A DNA stretch of 21,420 nt from CAKSNH01 sp964422725 (GTDB taxonomy: Bacteria; Bacillota; Clostridia; UBA1381): assembly GCA_964422725.1 (NCBI GenBank), contig CAYRCC010000035.1, positions 1-21,420 on the forward strand, read 5' to 3'. Under the pieces are notes generated by a model. The model worked only from the letters and a program-made list of their open reading frames with translations, was not told the origin of the DNA and ran no database searches. The number at the start of each line of letters is the position of its first letter. The stretch's first letter is position 1. This document shows positions 1 through 8,488 of this stretch, in pieces. Made by a program: the position numbers and the translations under genes.

Positions 1-53
1 AGACAGCGAAACCTCTTCAAAAATTTTAAGCAAAACTAATAAGTCTACACTCT
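1..53 (+). repeat. Dispersed element, copy A (similar to copy in the NifU-like leader)
   Basis: Positions 33-53 match the complement of 11591-11611 at 20 of 21 positions (core AACTAATAAGTYTACACTCT). Outlying blocks are also shared: AGAC at 1-4 and AAACCTC at 9-15. AGAC (1-4) can pair with GTCT (43-46), and copy B keeps the equivalent pairing through a G-U pair. Copy A is longer by roughly 16 nt between the blocks and may continue to the left of the window. Function unknown. Confidence 0.5.
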
Positions 54-54
54 A

Positions 55-86
55 AGGCTGTCGGCAAAATACCGACAGCCTGTTTT
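55..86. terminator. Candidate terminator hairpin after rnfB
   Basis: A perfect 10-bp stem (AGGCTGTCGG / CCGACAGCCT) encloses a 7-nt loop between rnfB (minus strand, stop at 96) and the left edge. A short TTTT tract follows on the plus strand at 83-86. On the minus strand the tail is not U-rich, so termination of the rnf transcript here is inferred from position. It may mainly serve plus-strand transcripts entering from the left. Confidence 0.5.
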
Positions 87-95
87 AAAACACTT

Positions 96-884
96 TTATT
101 TACTGTGTATAACCTTTTTCGGACATTTCTGTGCACAGACACCGCAGTCAATACACTTTGCATAGTCAATCTTTGCAAAATTATTCTCAACCGTAATCGC
201 GCCGACCGGACAATTTTTCTCGCATATCTTACAGCCGATACAGCCGACTGTGCAGTATTTGCCTGTCAATGCGCCTTTGTCGGTGTTTTTGCAAAGCACC
301 CAGTGATTGTTTTTCTCCGGAACGATTTCAATAATGTGTTTCGGACAGACCTTTGTACACTTGCCGCACGCGGTACATTTCTCGCTGTCCACAACGGCAA
401 CTCCGTCAACAATGCTGATAGCACCGAACGGACAAGCCTGTGCACACGTGCCAAACCCCAGACAGCCCGTAGGACAGGTTTTAGGACCGCCGGCAAGCTT
501 TGCCGCCGCCGTACAGCTGTCAACTCCGAAATACTCATACTTTTCGGCGGCATTTTCGCACGTGCCTCCGCAAAGTACCTTTGCCGTCTTTTTCTCGACC
601 TTCTGTGCCTTAACTCCCATAACCGCGGCAACTTTCTCGGCAACCGCATCTTTTCCGACGGCACAGCCGTTCGGCGGCGCACTGCCCCCGACAACCGCCG
701 CCGCAAACGCACTGCAGCCGGCAAAGCCGCAGGCACCGCAGTTTGCGCCCGGAAGAACTTCTGTAATTTCTTCGATACGAGGGTCCTTTTTTACTTCAAA
801 TATAATTGATGCGTAAGCCAGCAGACAGCCGAACAAAAGCCCGATACCGCCGACTATAACAACTGCCATAATAATCGAATTCAT
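96..884 (-). CDS. rnfB: Rnf complex subunit RnfB, polyferredoxin
   Basis: Electron-input subunit of the ferredoxin:NAD+ oxidoreductase (Rnf); in the family it takes electrons from reduced ferredoxin and passes them along the complex. The 262-residue protein has one N-terminal membrane helix (about residues 4-28). An Fe-S domain follows with C49, C52, C57 and C74 (ANCGACGFAGC motif). A Cys-rich segment holds C105, C109, C124 and C137. There are then several 4Fe-4S binding sets: C137/C141/C147/C151, C170/C173/C176/C180, C215/C218/C221/C225 and C244/C247/C250/C254. This is longer and richer in clusters than the proteobacterial RnfB, as is usual in Clostridia. It is the last gene of the operon, 15 nt after rnfA, with an AAAGGAGG ribosome binding site before the ATG. 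Identification is secure; cluster count is inferred from cysteines. Confidence 0.96.
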   Translation of the reverse strand: MNSIIMAVVIVGGIGLLFGCLLAYASIIFEVKKDPRIEEITEVLPGANCGACGFAGCSAFAAAVVGGSAPPNGCAVGKDAVAEKVAAVMGVKAQKVEKKTAKVLCGGTCENAAEKYEYFGVDSCTAAAKLAGGPKTCPTGCLGFGTCAQACPFGAISIVDGVAVVDSEKCTACGKCTKVCPKHIIEIVPEKNNHWVLCKNTDKGALTGKYCTVGCIGCKICEKNCPVGAITVENNFAKIDYAKCIDCGVCAQKCPKKVIHSK

Positions 885-899
885 TTAATAACCCTCCTT

Positions 900-1478
900 T
901 TAAATAGTAAATCCTGAAAATCCCATAAATGCAATAGCCATAAGTCCTGCCGTAATAAGTGCCATCGGAAATCCGCGAAACGGTGCGGGAATATCGTTTT
1001 CGTTTATTGATTCGCGTATTCCGGCAAAAAGCACGATTGCAAGGGTAAATCCGAGTGCCGCAAATACAGCGTACAAAATCGACTCGATAAAGTTATATTC
1101 ATTCTGCACGTTCAGCAGTGTAACGCCGAGTACGGCGCAGTTTGTCGTGATAAGCGGCAGATATATGCCGAGTGCGTTGTAAAGTGACGGCATAGTCTTT
1201 TCCACAAACATTTCCACAAACTGAACAAGACCGGCAATAATGAGTATAAATGCAATAGTCTGCAAATATTCAAGGCCGAAAGGGACAAGCAAAAACTTGT
1301 TTACCGCATATGTACACATTGATGCTATAGCCATTACAAACGTTACAGCCATACCCATACCCGAGGCCGTTTCTACCTTTTTTGATACGCCCAAAAAAGG
1401 ACATATACCCATAAATTTCACCATAACAAAATTCTGAGTAAAAAGTGCGGCAATTATAATAGCAAATATTTCTTTCAT
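900..1478 (-). CDS. rnfA: Rnf complex subunit RnfA, integral membrane protein
   Basis: Integral membrane subunit of the Rnf ion-pumping complex, homologous to NqrE of the Na+-translocating NADH:quinone reductase. The 192-residue protein is almost entirely hydrophobic with about six predicted membrane helices. It shows the expected N-terminal FVMVKFMGICPFLGVSKK segment with a conserved Cys; family structures place a 2Fe-2S cluster between RnfA and RnfE through such cysteines. A second conserved segment (ITTNCAVLGV) supplies the other Cys. The ATG overlaps the rnfE stop by 4 nt (ATGA), and an AAAGGAG site lies inside the rnfE end, so translation is probably coupled. Length is normal for the family. 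Confidence 0.96.
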   Translation of the reverse strand: MKEIFAIIIAALFTQNFVMVKFMGICPFLGVSKKVETASGMGMAVTFVMAIASMCTYAVNKFLLVPFGLEYLQTIAFILIIAGLVQFVEMFVEKTMPSLYNALGIYLPLITTNCAVLGVTLLNVQNEYNFIESILYAVFAALGFTLAIVLFAGIRESINENDIPAPFRGFPMALITAGLMAIAFMGFSGFTI

Positions 1479-2092
1479 ACCGCTTTATCTCCTTTCCTTT
1501 TGGCAATGATATAATTTATAAGCGCAATGAGCAGTCCGAGTACTATAAATCCGCCCGGCGGCATTGAAATAATCGCAATCGGCGGTATTTTATCGGCATA
1601 AATCGGGATATCGAAAATAGTACCGCTGCCGAAAAATTCTCTTACCGTTGAGATAATGCAAAGCGCACACGTAAAACCGAGTCCCATTCCCATACCGTCA
1701 AACGCGGAATGTATAACGCCGTTCTTTGAGGCAAATGCTTCGGCGCGCGCGAGGATAATGCAGTTTACCACAATCAGCGGAATAAATATACCGAGCTGTG
1801 CTGCCAAATCCGGCAAAAATGCGTTCAGGCACATCTGGATAATCGTAACAAACGCCGCAATTATAACGATATACGCGGCAATACGCACCTTTGACGGGAT
1901 AATTTTTCTAAGCAGTGAAATAAGCATATTCGATGCCGTAAGTACAACTGCCGCCGAAAGTCCCATACCCAGTCCGTTTTTCAGCGATGTAGTGACCGCG
2001 AGAGTCGGACACATACCCAAAAGCTGAACAAACGTCGGATTTTCCTTGATAAGACCATTCATAAAAATGGATAATGAATTATTCTTAGCCAT
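1475..2092 (-). CDS. rnfE: Rnf complex subunit RnfE, integral membrane protein
   Basis: Second integral membrane subunit of the Rnf core, homologous to NqrD and paralogous to RnfA. The 205-residue protein has about six hydrophobic helices. It carries the family segment NPTFVQLLGMCPTLAVTTS near the N-terminus and IVVNCIILARAEAFA in the middle, each with one conserved Cys in inverted-topology positions matching those of RnfA. Its ATG overlaps the rnfG stop by one base (TAATG), with an AAAGGAGG site inside rnfG; its end overlaps rnfA by 4 nt. The partnership with RnfA in holding a membrane Fe-S cluster is established for the family; the cysteines are visible here. Confidence 0.95.
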   Translation of the reverse strand: MAKNNSLSIFMNGLIKENPTFVQLLGMCPTLAVTTSLKNGLGMGLSAAVVLTASNMLISLLRKIIPSKVRIAAYIVIIAAFVTIIQMCLNAFLPDLAAQLGIFIPLIVVNCIILARAEAFASKNGVIHSAFDGMGMGLGFTCALCIISTVREFFGSGTIFDIPIYADKIPPIAIISMPPGGFIVLGLLIALINYIIAKRKGDKAV

Positions 2093-2673
2093 TACTTGCC
2101 CTCCTTTGCCAATACGCGCTCTGCCTCGGCAACTGCCGTATTAACGCCTGCCGTTACAGCTTTTGATGTAATTGTCGCACTGGTAATTGCGTTAATTTCG
2201 TCAGCTTTGGCACCGCTTTTTACAACTTTGCTTACAGTACCTTTACCCACATACTGGGCGCGGAAATCCTCCTCAACGGCTTTTGCACCCAGTCCCGCCG
2301 TTTCGGACTGACTTATAATGTCAACTCCCGTAACCTTTCCGTCAGCACCGACACCGACAACCATATCTATCGCACCGCCGTAGCCGTTCGGAGATACGCA
2401 TATGCACGCGCCTATAGTGGAGGTGCTTTCGTCCTTTGCGGCGTATATACCGGTTACGGTTTTATCGGTATTGGCATCGCGCTCAACCGGCACGAAATCC
2501 TTTGCATCATTAAACACACTGCGCATAGACGCGTTTGTCTTTTCTATACTGTTGCTTTCGATAATAGGCGCGGTAACACCGTTTACAACCGCCAAAAGAA
2601 GTGCCGAAACGGCAGTGATGGCAAAAAGGATAAGTCCGGTTTTTATAATTGATTTAGCTTTACTTTCCGGCAT
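2092..2673 (-). CDS. rnfG: Rnf complex subunit RnfG, covalent FMN protein
   Basis: Flavoprotein subunit of Rnf with one N-terminal membrane anchor (about residues 11-35) and an extracytoplasmic FMN-binding domain. In the family FMN is joined to a threonine of a (S/T)GAT-type motif; here the equivalent is T-S-A-T at residues 164-167, followed by ITS, so T167 is the likely attachment site. The usual Gly is replaced by Ser, as in some clostridial RnfG as far as I recall. A second family signature, SETAGLGA at 123-130, is present. Length 193 residues is normal. The start overlaps the rnfD end by 14 nt and has a GGAGG site 9 nt upstream. Confidence 0.94.
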   Translation of the reverse strand: MPESKAKSIIKTGLILFAITAVSALLLAVVNGVTAPIIESNSIEKTNASMRSVFNDAKDFVPVERDANTDKTVTGIYAAKDESTSTIGACICVSPNGYGGAIDMVVGVGADGKVTGVDIISQSETAGLGAKAVEEDFRAQYVGKGTVSKVVKSGAKADEINAITSATITSKAVTAGVNTAVAEAERVLAKEGK

Positions 2674-3625
2674 TTTTCGACACCTCCCCGAATTTTTTTG
2701 GAATAGTATATCTTTCGATAAGCGGCGTGGTAAGGTTCATAAGCAGAATTGAAAACGACACGCCCTCCGGATAACCGCCGAACATTCGTATAACAAACGT
2801 CAGTATACCGCAGCCGGCACCGAATATAAACTGTCCGGCAAATGTGGTAGGTGTTGTTACATAGTCGGTCGCCATAAAGAATGAACCCAAAAACAGACCG
2901 CCGGTCAACAGGTGCATAAGCGTGTAGTGCGCATCAAACTGTGATTTTCCGAAAAGAAACGTCAAAACCGCAAATACGCCTATGTAGGTGACAGGGATTT
3001 TCCAGTCAATCACGCGCCGTACCAAAAGGTAAACAAACCCTATCAAAAGCATTGCCGACGAGGTTTCGCCGATACAGCCGGCTTTAAATCCGAAAAACGC
3101 ATTTCTTATCGTCGGCAAAACGCCTTCCGATGTTCCCTTTAATACGGCAAGCGGAGTTGCCGAGGCAACGGCATCAACGCCTGTGCCGGAAAACGGATTT
3201 ACAAACGTCGTCATTGCACTCGCCCACGCCACGAGCATAAAGCATCTGGCGGCAAGTGCCGGATTTACAAAGTTTTTGCCAAGACCGCCGAACAGCTGTT
3301 TTACTATAATAATCGCAAACGCCGAGCCGATTACTACCATCCAGCACGGGATTGACGGCGGCATATTGAGTCCTATCAAAATACCTGTGACAACGGCACT
3401 CAAATCCCTGACAGTTACAGGCTTTTTCATAAACCGCTGGTAAAGCGCCTCAAATACAACGCACGACAAAACCGCCGTAAGCACTACCAAAAACGCGCGA
3501 AACCCGAAAAAATATGTACCTGCTATAACCGCAGGCAAAAGCGCAATTATAACATCAAGCATAACAGAGCTTACAGACTCGTCCTGATGTATATGCGGTG
3601 ATGATGATACTACGAATTTTTGCAT
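2660..3625 (-). CDS. rnfD: Rnf complex subunit RnfD, covalent FMN membrane protein
   Basis: Polytopic membrane subunit homologous to NqrB, believed to form part of the ion channel. The 321-residue protein starts with the family motif SSSPHIHQDESVSSVMLDV and has about nine or ten hydrophobic helices. The covalent FMN site is the S-A-T motif at residues 155-157 (ASATPLAVL), so T157 is the predicted flavinylated residue. Other conserved segments are GLNMPP (85-90), GGLGKNFVNPA (113-123) and GSFFMATDYVTTP. There is a strong GGAGG site 6 nt before the ATG and only 12 nt separate it from rnfC; its 3' end overlaps rnfG. Whether the coupling ion is Na+ or H+ cannot be read from the sequence. Confidence 0.95.
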   Translation of the reverse strand: MQKFVVSSSPHIHQDESVSSVMLDVIIALLPAVIAGTYFFGFRAFLVVLTAVLSCVVFEALYQRFMKKPVTVRDLSAVVTGILIGLNMPPSIPCWMVVIGSAFAIIIVKQLFGGLGKNFVNPALAARCFMLVAWASAMTTFVNPFSGTGVDAVASATPLAVLKGTSEGVLPTIRNAFFGFKAGCIGETSSAMLLIGFVYLLVRRVIDWKIPVTYIGVFAVLTFLFGKSQFDAHYTLMHLLTGGLFLGSFFMATDYVTTPTTFAGQFIFGAGCGILTFVIRMFGGYPEGVSFSILLMNLTTPLIERYTIPKKFGEVSKNAGK

Positions 3626-3637
3626 GACGTACCTCCA

Positions 3638-4957
3638 TTATTTATTCTTCCTTGAATTTTCTATAATCTGCTGTTTTGCCATTCTGATGTTTTGCAGCGG
3701 ATTTTGTTTGCCCGGACACAAATATGAACACAAACCGCACTCTATACAATCCATAACATTGTATTTTTCCGCCATTTCGAGGTTGCCCTCCTTTGCGTAT
3801 TTGCTCAGGTAAAGCGGCATAAGGCGCATAGGACATTTCGACACGCATTTGCCGCATTTGATACATGGTGTGTCGCTGTCGTATGTGGCGGCGATATCCG
3901 AAAACGCCAAAAGTGCCGAGGTTGTTTTTATTGACGGTGTTTCAAGAGTGTACTGCGCCATACCCATCATAGGACCGCCCATAATGATTTTTTTCGGCTC
4001 TTTTGCAAAGCCGCCGGCACATTCAAAGATAAATTCAAACGGCACGCCCAGCGGTACTTCAAAGTTTGCCGGCTCATTTACGCAGTCGCCCGATACGGTT
4101 ATAATGCGCGACACAAGCGGCATACCGGTTTTGAATATGTTTGCGATAGCCGTTACGGTGTCGACATTAAGCACTACCGCCCCGACATCGCTCGGAAGTC
4201 CTCTTGACGGTACTGTTTTGTTTGCCACCGCCTTTATCAGCTGTTTTTCGGCACCCTGCGGATACTTTGTTTTAAGCGTTACAATTTCTATACCGCTGTA
4301 ATTTGCGGCTGTCTGTTTCATTACTTCGATAGCATCGGCTTTGTTTGCCTCAATACCGATATACCCCTTTTCAAGACCGAAAACGCGCATTGCCGTTTTA
4401 AGTCCGTAAAATATGTCGGACGGCGATTGCAGCATACGCCTGTGGTCGGCGGTTATATACGGTTCACATTCCGCGCCGTTTACGATGACGTGCGTTATCG
4501 GCTTGTCTTTCGGCGGCGAAAGCTTGACGTGAGTAGGAAATCCCGCCCCGCCAAGACCTACAATGCCGGCGTTTTTAACCGCCTCTACGATTTGCTGCGG
4601 AGTAAATTTTTCGGGGTCACCGAGAGGTTTTATATTCTCGTCAGCCGTAAAACAGGAATCGTTGTCGATAAAAATTGACATAACCATAGCACCCGACGGA
4701 TGCGGATGCGGCTTGATTGCGGTGACTGTGCCGGATATACTGCTGTGCAGAGGAGCGCAAAGACCGTTTCCGTCAGCGATTTTTTGTCCGACTTTAACAT
4801 TGTCCCCGACAGCAACCAGCGGCTCGAGCGGCGCGCCTATATGCTGCTGTAAAGGGAAGATATGCTTGGGACAGACCGGCAATTTTTTTATCGGGAGTTT
4901 ATTTGTGATTTCCTTGTGGTCCTCGATATGCAGTCCGCCCTTGAATGTTACTGCCAT
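3638..4957 (-). CDS. rnfC: Rnf complex subunit RnfC, NADH-binding Fe-S/flavin subunit
   Basis: Peripheral cytoplasmic subunit that hands electrons to NAD+. Related to the NuoF/51-kDa family, it contains the nucleotide/flavin-binding signature GLGGAGFPT and NGAECEPY (about residues 134-167 from this start). Near the C-terminus are two 4Fe-4S motifs, CIKCGKCVSKCP and CIECGLCSYLCP. I chose the ATG at 4957 (MAVTFKGG). An ATG three codons upstream at 4966 abuts the AAAGGAG with no spacer, whereas 4957 has a 9-nt spacing and begins like other RnfC proteins. It is the first gene of the operon; length 439 residues is normal for clostridial RnfC. The promoter is at 5019-5047, and a hairpin (4977-5000) lies in the short leader. 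Confidence 0.95.
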   Translation of the reverse strand: MAVTFKGGLHIEDHKEITNKLPIKKLPVCPKHIFPLQQHIGAPLEPLVAVGDNVKVGQKIADGNGLCAPLHSSISGTVTAIKPHPHPSGAMVMSIFIDNDSCFTADENIKPLGDPEKFTPQQIVEAVKNAGIVGLGGAGFPTHVKLSPPKDKPITHVIVNGAECEPYITADHRRMLQSPSDIFYGLKTAMRVFGLEKGYIGIEANKADAIEVMKQTAANYSGIEIVTLKTKYPQGAEKQLIKAVANKTVPSRGLPSDVGAVVLNVDTVTAIANIFKTGMPLVSRIITVSGDCVNEPANFEVPLGVPFEFIFECAGGFAKEPKKIIMGGPMMGMAQYTLETPSIKTTSALLAFSDIAATYDSDTPCIKCGKCVSKCPMRLMPLYLSKYAKEGNLEMAEKYNVMDCIECGLCSYLCPGKQNPLQNIRMAKQQIIENSRKNK

Positions 4958-4976
4958 TTTGTTCATCTCCTTTGGA

Positions 4977-5000
4977 TTTTTAGTGAAATTAGACTAAAAA
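4977..5000 (-). promoter_or_regulatory. Inverted repeat in the rnf leader
   Basis: Arms TTTTTAGT (4977-4984) and ACTAAAAA (4993-5000) are an exact 8-bp inverted repeat with an 8-nt centre, lying between the predicted rnf transcription start (around 5010) and the rnfC ribosome binding site. It could be a repressor operator or a weak RNA hairpin. It does not fit the Rex consensus I know (TTGTTAA-type arms). Confidence 0.35.
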
Positions 5001-5018
5001 TCGTTTATATACTTTAAT

Positions 5019-5047
5019 ATTATATCATAATTTGACATTCAAATCAA
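5019..5047 (-). promoter_or_regulatory. Sigma-A-type promoter of the rnf operon
   Basis: On the minus strand, TTGATT (5042-5047) and TATAAT (5019-5024) are separated by exactly 17 nt. The -10 is perfect and the -35 matches 4 of 6. It lies about 60 nt upstream of the rnfC start and is the only good promoter seen before the operon. Confidence 0.7.
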
Positions 5048-5102
5048 CACAATATTTGGTAATTTCCGATTAATATATTTTTAACAATTTCAATATTATG
5101 TA

Positions 5103-5131
5103 TCGACAAAACGGCTGTAAATTAGTATAAT
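5103..5131 (+). promoter_or_regulatory. Sigma-A-type promoter of the GH2 operon
   Basis: TCGACA (5103-5108) and TATAAT (5126-5131) with a 17-nt spacer on the plus strand, about 80 nt before the GH2 start. It is divergent from the rnf promoter, with about 55 nt between the two -35 boxes. No clear operator was found between them. Confidence 0.65.
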
Positions 5132-5212
5132 AATTTATAGTGCAGACTTATTGCTTGGATTTTTTGCGGTTTGCGGTTTAAAAATAATAATTAACTGAAA
5201 GGAAATACTGTT

Positions 5213-7942
5213 ATGCAAAAATTAAGTATGGACAGGGACTGGTGTTTTCACTTGGGCGATATAGAATTGCCTAAGGAACAGGGGCATACGTTCAGCTATA
5301 TGGCGGCAAAAGCCGGCGGAGCTGTCGGGGGCGCAAGCTCAAGCATTGATACCGACGGCTGGGAGGAGGTAAATCTTCCGCACGATTGGGCGGTTTACGG
5401 TGAATTTGATAAAATACACGGTCCGGCAAAGGGTTATAAGCCTAGAGGAAAAGGCTGGTATGTAAAACGCTTTTTCCTTGACGAGGAGGACAGGGATAAG
5501 CAGATTTTGATTGAATTTGAGGGTGTATCGAGCCATTGTACGGTTTTCTGCAACGGCTCGGTGGCGGCGCGAAATTTCTGCGGCTACACAAGCTTTACGG
5601 CGGATATTTCCGATATGGCGGTTTACGGCGACCAAATAAATATCATTTCCGTTTTTGTTGATGCCGACCCGATTGAGGGTTGGTGGTACGAAGGCGGCGG
5701 AATATACCGTCATGTAAATATGTACAAGAAAAATCCTATACATATAAAGCATTGGGGTACTTGGGTAAACCCTGAAAAGATAAGCGGTGCAAAATGGAAT
5801 ACCGCCGTTGAAACAACGGTTGAAAACAGCGGTTATGAGAGTGCGGAGTTTAGGGTTGTTTCAAAAATCAGAAATTCCGACGGCGATATTATTGCCGAGA
5901 GTGAGTGCGGCGGAAGTATCGGTGCCGACACCGATACGGCTGTGATGAATAATATCGAAATCGAAAATCCGGCGCTTTGGGACGTGGACAGTCCCGTGCT
6001 GTACACATTGGTAAACGAGATTTATGTAAACGGCACTCTTTCAGACAGCAGTGAAACGAGTTACGGCTACCGCACAATAGAGGTTTCGTGTGACGATGGA
6101 TTTATTTTAAACGGCAGACGCGTACAGATTTACGGCACATGCAACCATCAGGACCACGCCGGTGTCGGCGTTGCCGTTCCGGACAGCGTAAACGAATACA
6201 GAATAAAGCTTTTAAAGCAAATGGGTTCAAATGCGTATCGCTGTGCGCACGGCAACCCTACGCCTGTTATTCTTGATTTGTGCGACAGACTCGGTATGCT
6301 TGTAATGGACGAAAACCGTAATTTTTTAACCGCGCCGGAGGGTATAGACCAGATACGCTCAATGGTACTGCGCGACAGAAATCACCCGTCCGTGGTTATG
6401 TATTCGATATTCAACGAAGAACCGCTGCAGGGTGACCCTATAGGCAAAAAACTGGCAAAAAGACTGAAAAGCGAAATTAAGAAATTGGACTCGTCAAGAT
6501 TTGTAGTCGGCGCGATGAATACGGGTATGGCGGAAGAGAGGGGTGCAACGGAAGTACTGGATATAACCGGATTTAATTACGTTACGCATACGTTTGACGA
6601 TTTCCGCGAGAAGTATCCGAATCAGCCTATGATAGGCTCGGAAAACAACAGTGCGTTTACCACGCGCGGCGTGTATGAAAGCGACAGCGAAAAGCACATA
6701 ATCAACAGCTATGATACCGAGGCGGCGCAGTGGGGCAATACGCACAGGGACGGTTTTAAGCAGATTGACACCCGAAAACATATTATGGGTATGTTTATCT
6801 GGACAGGATTTGACTATCGCGGCGAACCGACACCGTTTGAGTTTCCGTCAATCGGAACACAGTTTGGCATTATGGATACGTGCGGTTTCAAAAAGGACGC
6901 TTTTTATCTCAACAAAGCGTTTTTCACCGACGAGCCGGTACTTCATATTCTGCCGCACTGGAATCACAAAGACGGCGACATTGTCAAGGTTATGCCGTAT
7001 ACGAACTGTGATGAGGTTGAATTGTTCTTAAACGGCAAGTCGCTTGGCAGAAACAAGGTTGATAAATATGATATGACCGAATGGAGTGTCCGATACGAAA
7101 GCGGCACGCTGTCGGCAGTCGGTTACATAAACGGTGAAAAAGCCGCTCAAACACAGGTGTGTACAACAGGTGCGCCGAAAAAAGTGAAAATTACGACAGA
7201 CAGAGATTATGTATATGCCGATTGTATGGACACGGTAATCGTAAATGCGTGTGTGGTGGACGAGAACGGTTTGGAAGTGCCTACGGCTTCAAATGTAATA
7301 CACTTTAGCTGTGACGGCGGCGAGATAATCGGTGTCGGCAACGGCGACCCGAATTCGCACGAAAAGGATAAATCCGATACTCGCAGTCTGTTTAACGGAT
7401 ACTGTCAGGCAATTATACGGCAAAACGACGGCGCGCTTAGGATAAGTGCCGAGAGTGACGGGCTTGACGGCTGTGAAACGGTAATTGAGGCAAGGGAAAA
7501 TCCGAATAAGCCGTTGTATGTGCCGTCGGTGAAAGAGAAATATGTGCTTACATGGAGGACGGGTGTCGGCTTGACGGACGTGCGCCCTGATCCTGATATT
7601 ATGATTGAGGACCACGATATGAATACGTGGGCGGTGGTTCGCGTGGGTACGGGCGCGGATACGCGTTTTACCGACGGTGTCGGATATGCGCTTTACAAAA
7701 CGAAAGCCGATATCGCGGACGACGGCAAGGATAAGGTTCTTTGCTTTAAGGATATAACCGGCAGTAATGTTTGGGTGTATGTAAACGGCGAGGAAAAATT
7801 CAGCGGCAGCTGCAAATGGGGTAAAAAGCTGAATATTAAGCTGTCGGCGGACGTTGTCGGCGAAATCGAGCTTGCGGTAATTATTCAAAGCAATGACATG
7901 TCCGACGGAGCCGGTATAACAAAGGGCGTTGTTATTATTTAA
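5213..7942 (+). CDS. GH2-family beta-galactosidase-type glycoside hydrolase
   Basis: Glycoside hydrolase family 2 enzyme, most like bacterial beta-galactosidases with a DUF4982 module. In order it has: N-terminal galactose-binding-like jelly roll (about 1-170), Ig-like GH2 domain (about 175-290), TIM barrel (about 291-585), DUF4982-like segment with VELFLNGKSLG (about 590-660), a further Ig-like domain (about 665-760) and a C-terminal beta-rich extension to 909. The predicted acid/base is E402 in FNEEP and the nucleophile E477 in GSEN; DENR (366-369) and WTGFDYRGEPTP (530-541) are also family features. There is no signal peptide, so it should act in the cytosol on imported disaccharide or oligosaccharide; no transporter lies next to it. 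The start has an AAAGGA site 9 nt upstream. Exact sugar specificity (galactoside versus glucuronide or another) cannot be fixed by eye. Confidence 0.9.
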   Translation: MQKLSMDRDWCFHLGDIELPKEQGHTFSYMAAKAGGAVGGASSSIDTDGWEEVNLPHDWAVYGEFDKIHGPAKGYKPRGKGWYVKRFFLDEEDRDKQILIEFEGVSSHCTVFCNGSVAARNFCGYTSFTADISDMAVYGDQINIISVFVDADPIEGWWYEGGGIYRHVNMYKKNPIHIKHWGTWVNPEKISGAKWNTAVETTVENSGYESAEFRVVSKIRNSDGDIIAESECGGSIGADTDTAVMNNIEIENPALWDVDSPVLYTLVNEIYVNGTLSDSSETSYGYRTIEVSCDDGFILNGRRVQIYGTCNHQDHAGVGVAVPDSVNEYRIKLLKQMGSNAYRCAHGNPTPVILDLCDRLGMLVMDENRNFLTAPEGIDQIRSMVLRDRNHPSVVMYSIFNEEPLQGDPIGKKLAKRLKSEIKKLDSSRFVVGAMNTGMAEERGATEVLDITGFNYVTHTFDDFREKYPNQPMIGSENNSAFTTRGVYESDSEKHIINSYDTEAAQWGNTHRDGFKQIDTRKHIMGMFIWTGFDYRGEPTPFEFPSIGTQFGIMDTCGFKKDAFYLNKAFFTDEPVLHILPHWNHKDGDIVKVMPYTNCDEVELFLNGKSLGRNKVDKYDMTEWSVRYESGTLSAVGYINGEKAAQTQVCTTGAPKKVKITTDRDYVYADCMDTVIVNACVVDENGLEVPTASNVIHFSCDGGEIIGVGNGDPNSHEKDKSDTRSLFNGYCQAIIRQNDGALRISAESDGLDGCETVIEARENPNKPLYVPSVKEKYVLTWRTGVGLTDVRPDPDIMIEDHDMNTWAVVRVGTGADTRFTDGVGYALYKTKADIADDGKDKVLCFKDITGSNVWVYVNGEEKFSGSCKWGKKLNIKLSADVVGEIELAVIIQSNDMSDGAGITKGVVII

Positions 7943-7960
7943 AATTCGGAGGTTGATATT

Positions 7961-8488
7961 ATGAATTTTTTGGAATTGGCAAAGGAAAGATATTCGCTTA
8001 GAAAGTTTTCGGACAAACCTATCGAAAGCGAAAAGCTGGAGGCGGTAATCAATGCCGGCAGACTTGCGCCGACTGCCGTAAACTTACAGCCGCAGAGAAT
8101 ACTGGTGCTTGACGGCGAGCAAGTGCGCGAAAAGATGCAGCTTTGCACGAAATACGCGTTTAATCCGCCGGCATACTTGCTTGTGTGTTACGACAAAAAC
8201 GAATCGTGGAAACGCGGTTATGACGGGTATGATTCCGGTGTGATTGATGCAAGTATAGTTGCGACACATATGATTTTGCAGGCGGCGGAGCTGGGACTGG
8301 GCACTTGCTGGGTAGGTTCGTTTGACCCGACAGCCGTAAAACGCGAATTTGCGCTTGCCGAAAATTACGAGCCTGTTGCAATACTGCCTATAGGCTATCC
8401 GGCACCCGAGGCGCATCCGGCACATCTGCACGAAAAGCGTCTTGATAAGTCGCAGACCGTATTTTACGGAAGTTTCGGCGATGCTTGA
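7961..8488 (+). CDS. Nitroreductase-family flavoprotein
   Basis: Small (175 residues) member of the FMN-dependent nitroreductase fold, which as a family reduces nitro compounds, quinones or flavins with NAD(P)H. Visible signatures are RYSLRKFSD (10-18), which contacts the FMN phosphate; APTAVNLQPQ (36-45); AELGLGTCWVGSF (109-121); and LPIGYPA (142-148). The size fits the short, clostridial-type branch; physiological substrate unknown. It starts 18 nt after the GH2 stop with a GGAGG site and overlaps the next gene by 8 nt, so it is cotranscribed with both. No ferredoxin domain is fused to it. Confidence 0.9.
   Translation: MNFLELAKERYSLRKFSDKPIESEKLEAVINAGRLAPTAVNLQPQRILVLDGEQVREKMQLCTKYAFNPPAYLLVCYDKNESWKRGYDGYDSGVIDASIVATHMILQAAELGLGTCWVGSFDPTAVKREFALAENYEPVAILPIGYPAPEAHPAHLHEKRLDKSQTVFYGSFGDA

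Noticed and set aside
266..736. Arg-rich open frames antisense or out of frame to rnfB
   Set aside because: Shadow of a strongly supported gene; composition reflects reading codons out of frame.
5031..5087. Possible Rex site near the rnf promoter (TTAACAA half-site, TTGACA at 5032)
   Set aside because: Only one half-site is present, and the TTGACA has no -10 box at a proper distance.
5140..5152. GTGCAGACTTATT, a possible third copy of the dispersed element
   Set aside because: Only 13 nt match (12 identical); the outlying AAACCTC and pairing arm are absent, so chance similarity is likely.
8442..8480. Longer start for the YgjP-like gene
   Set aside because: No ribosome binding site fits, it lies within the nitroreductase gene, and the added residues are not family-like.
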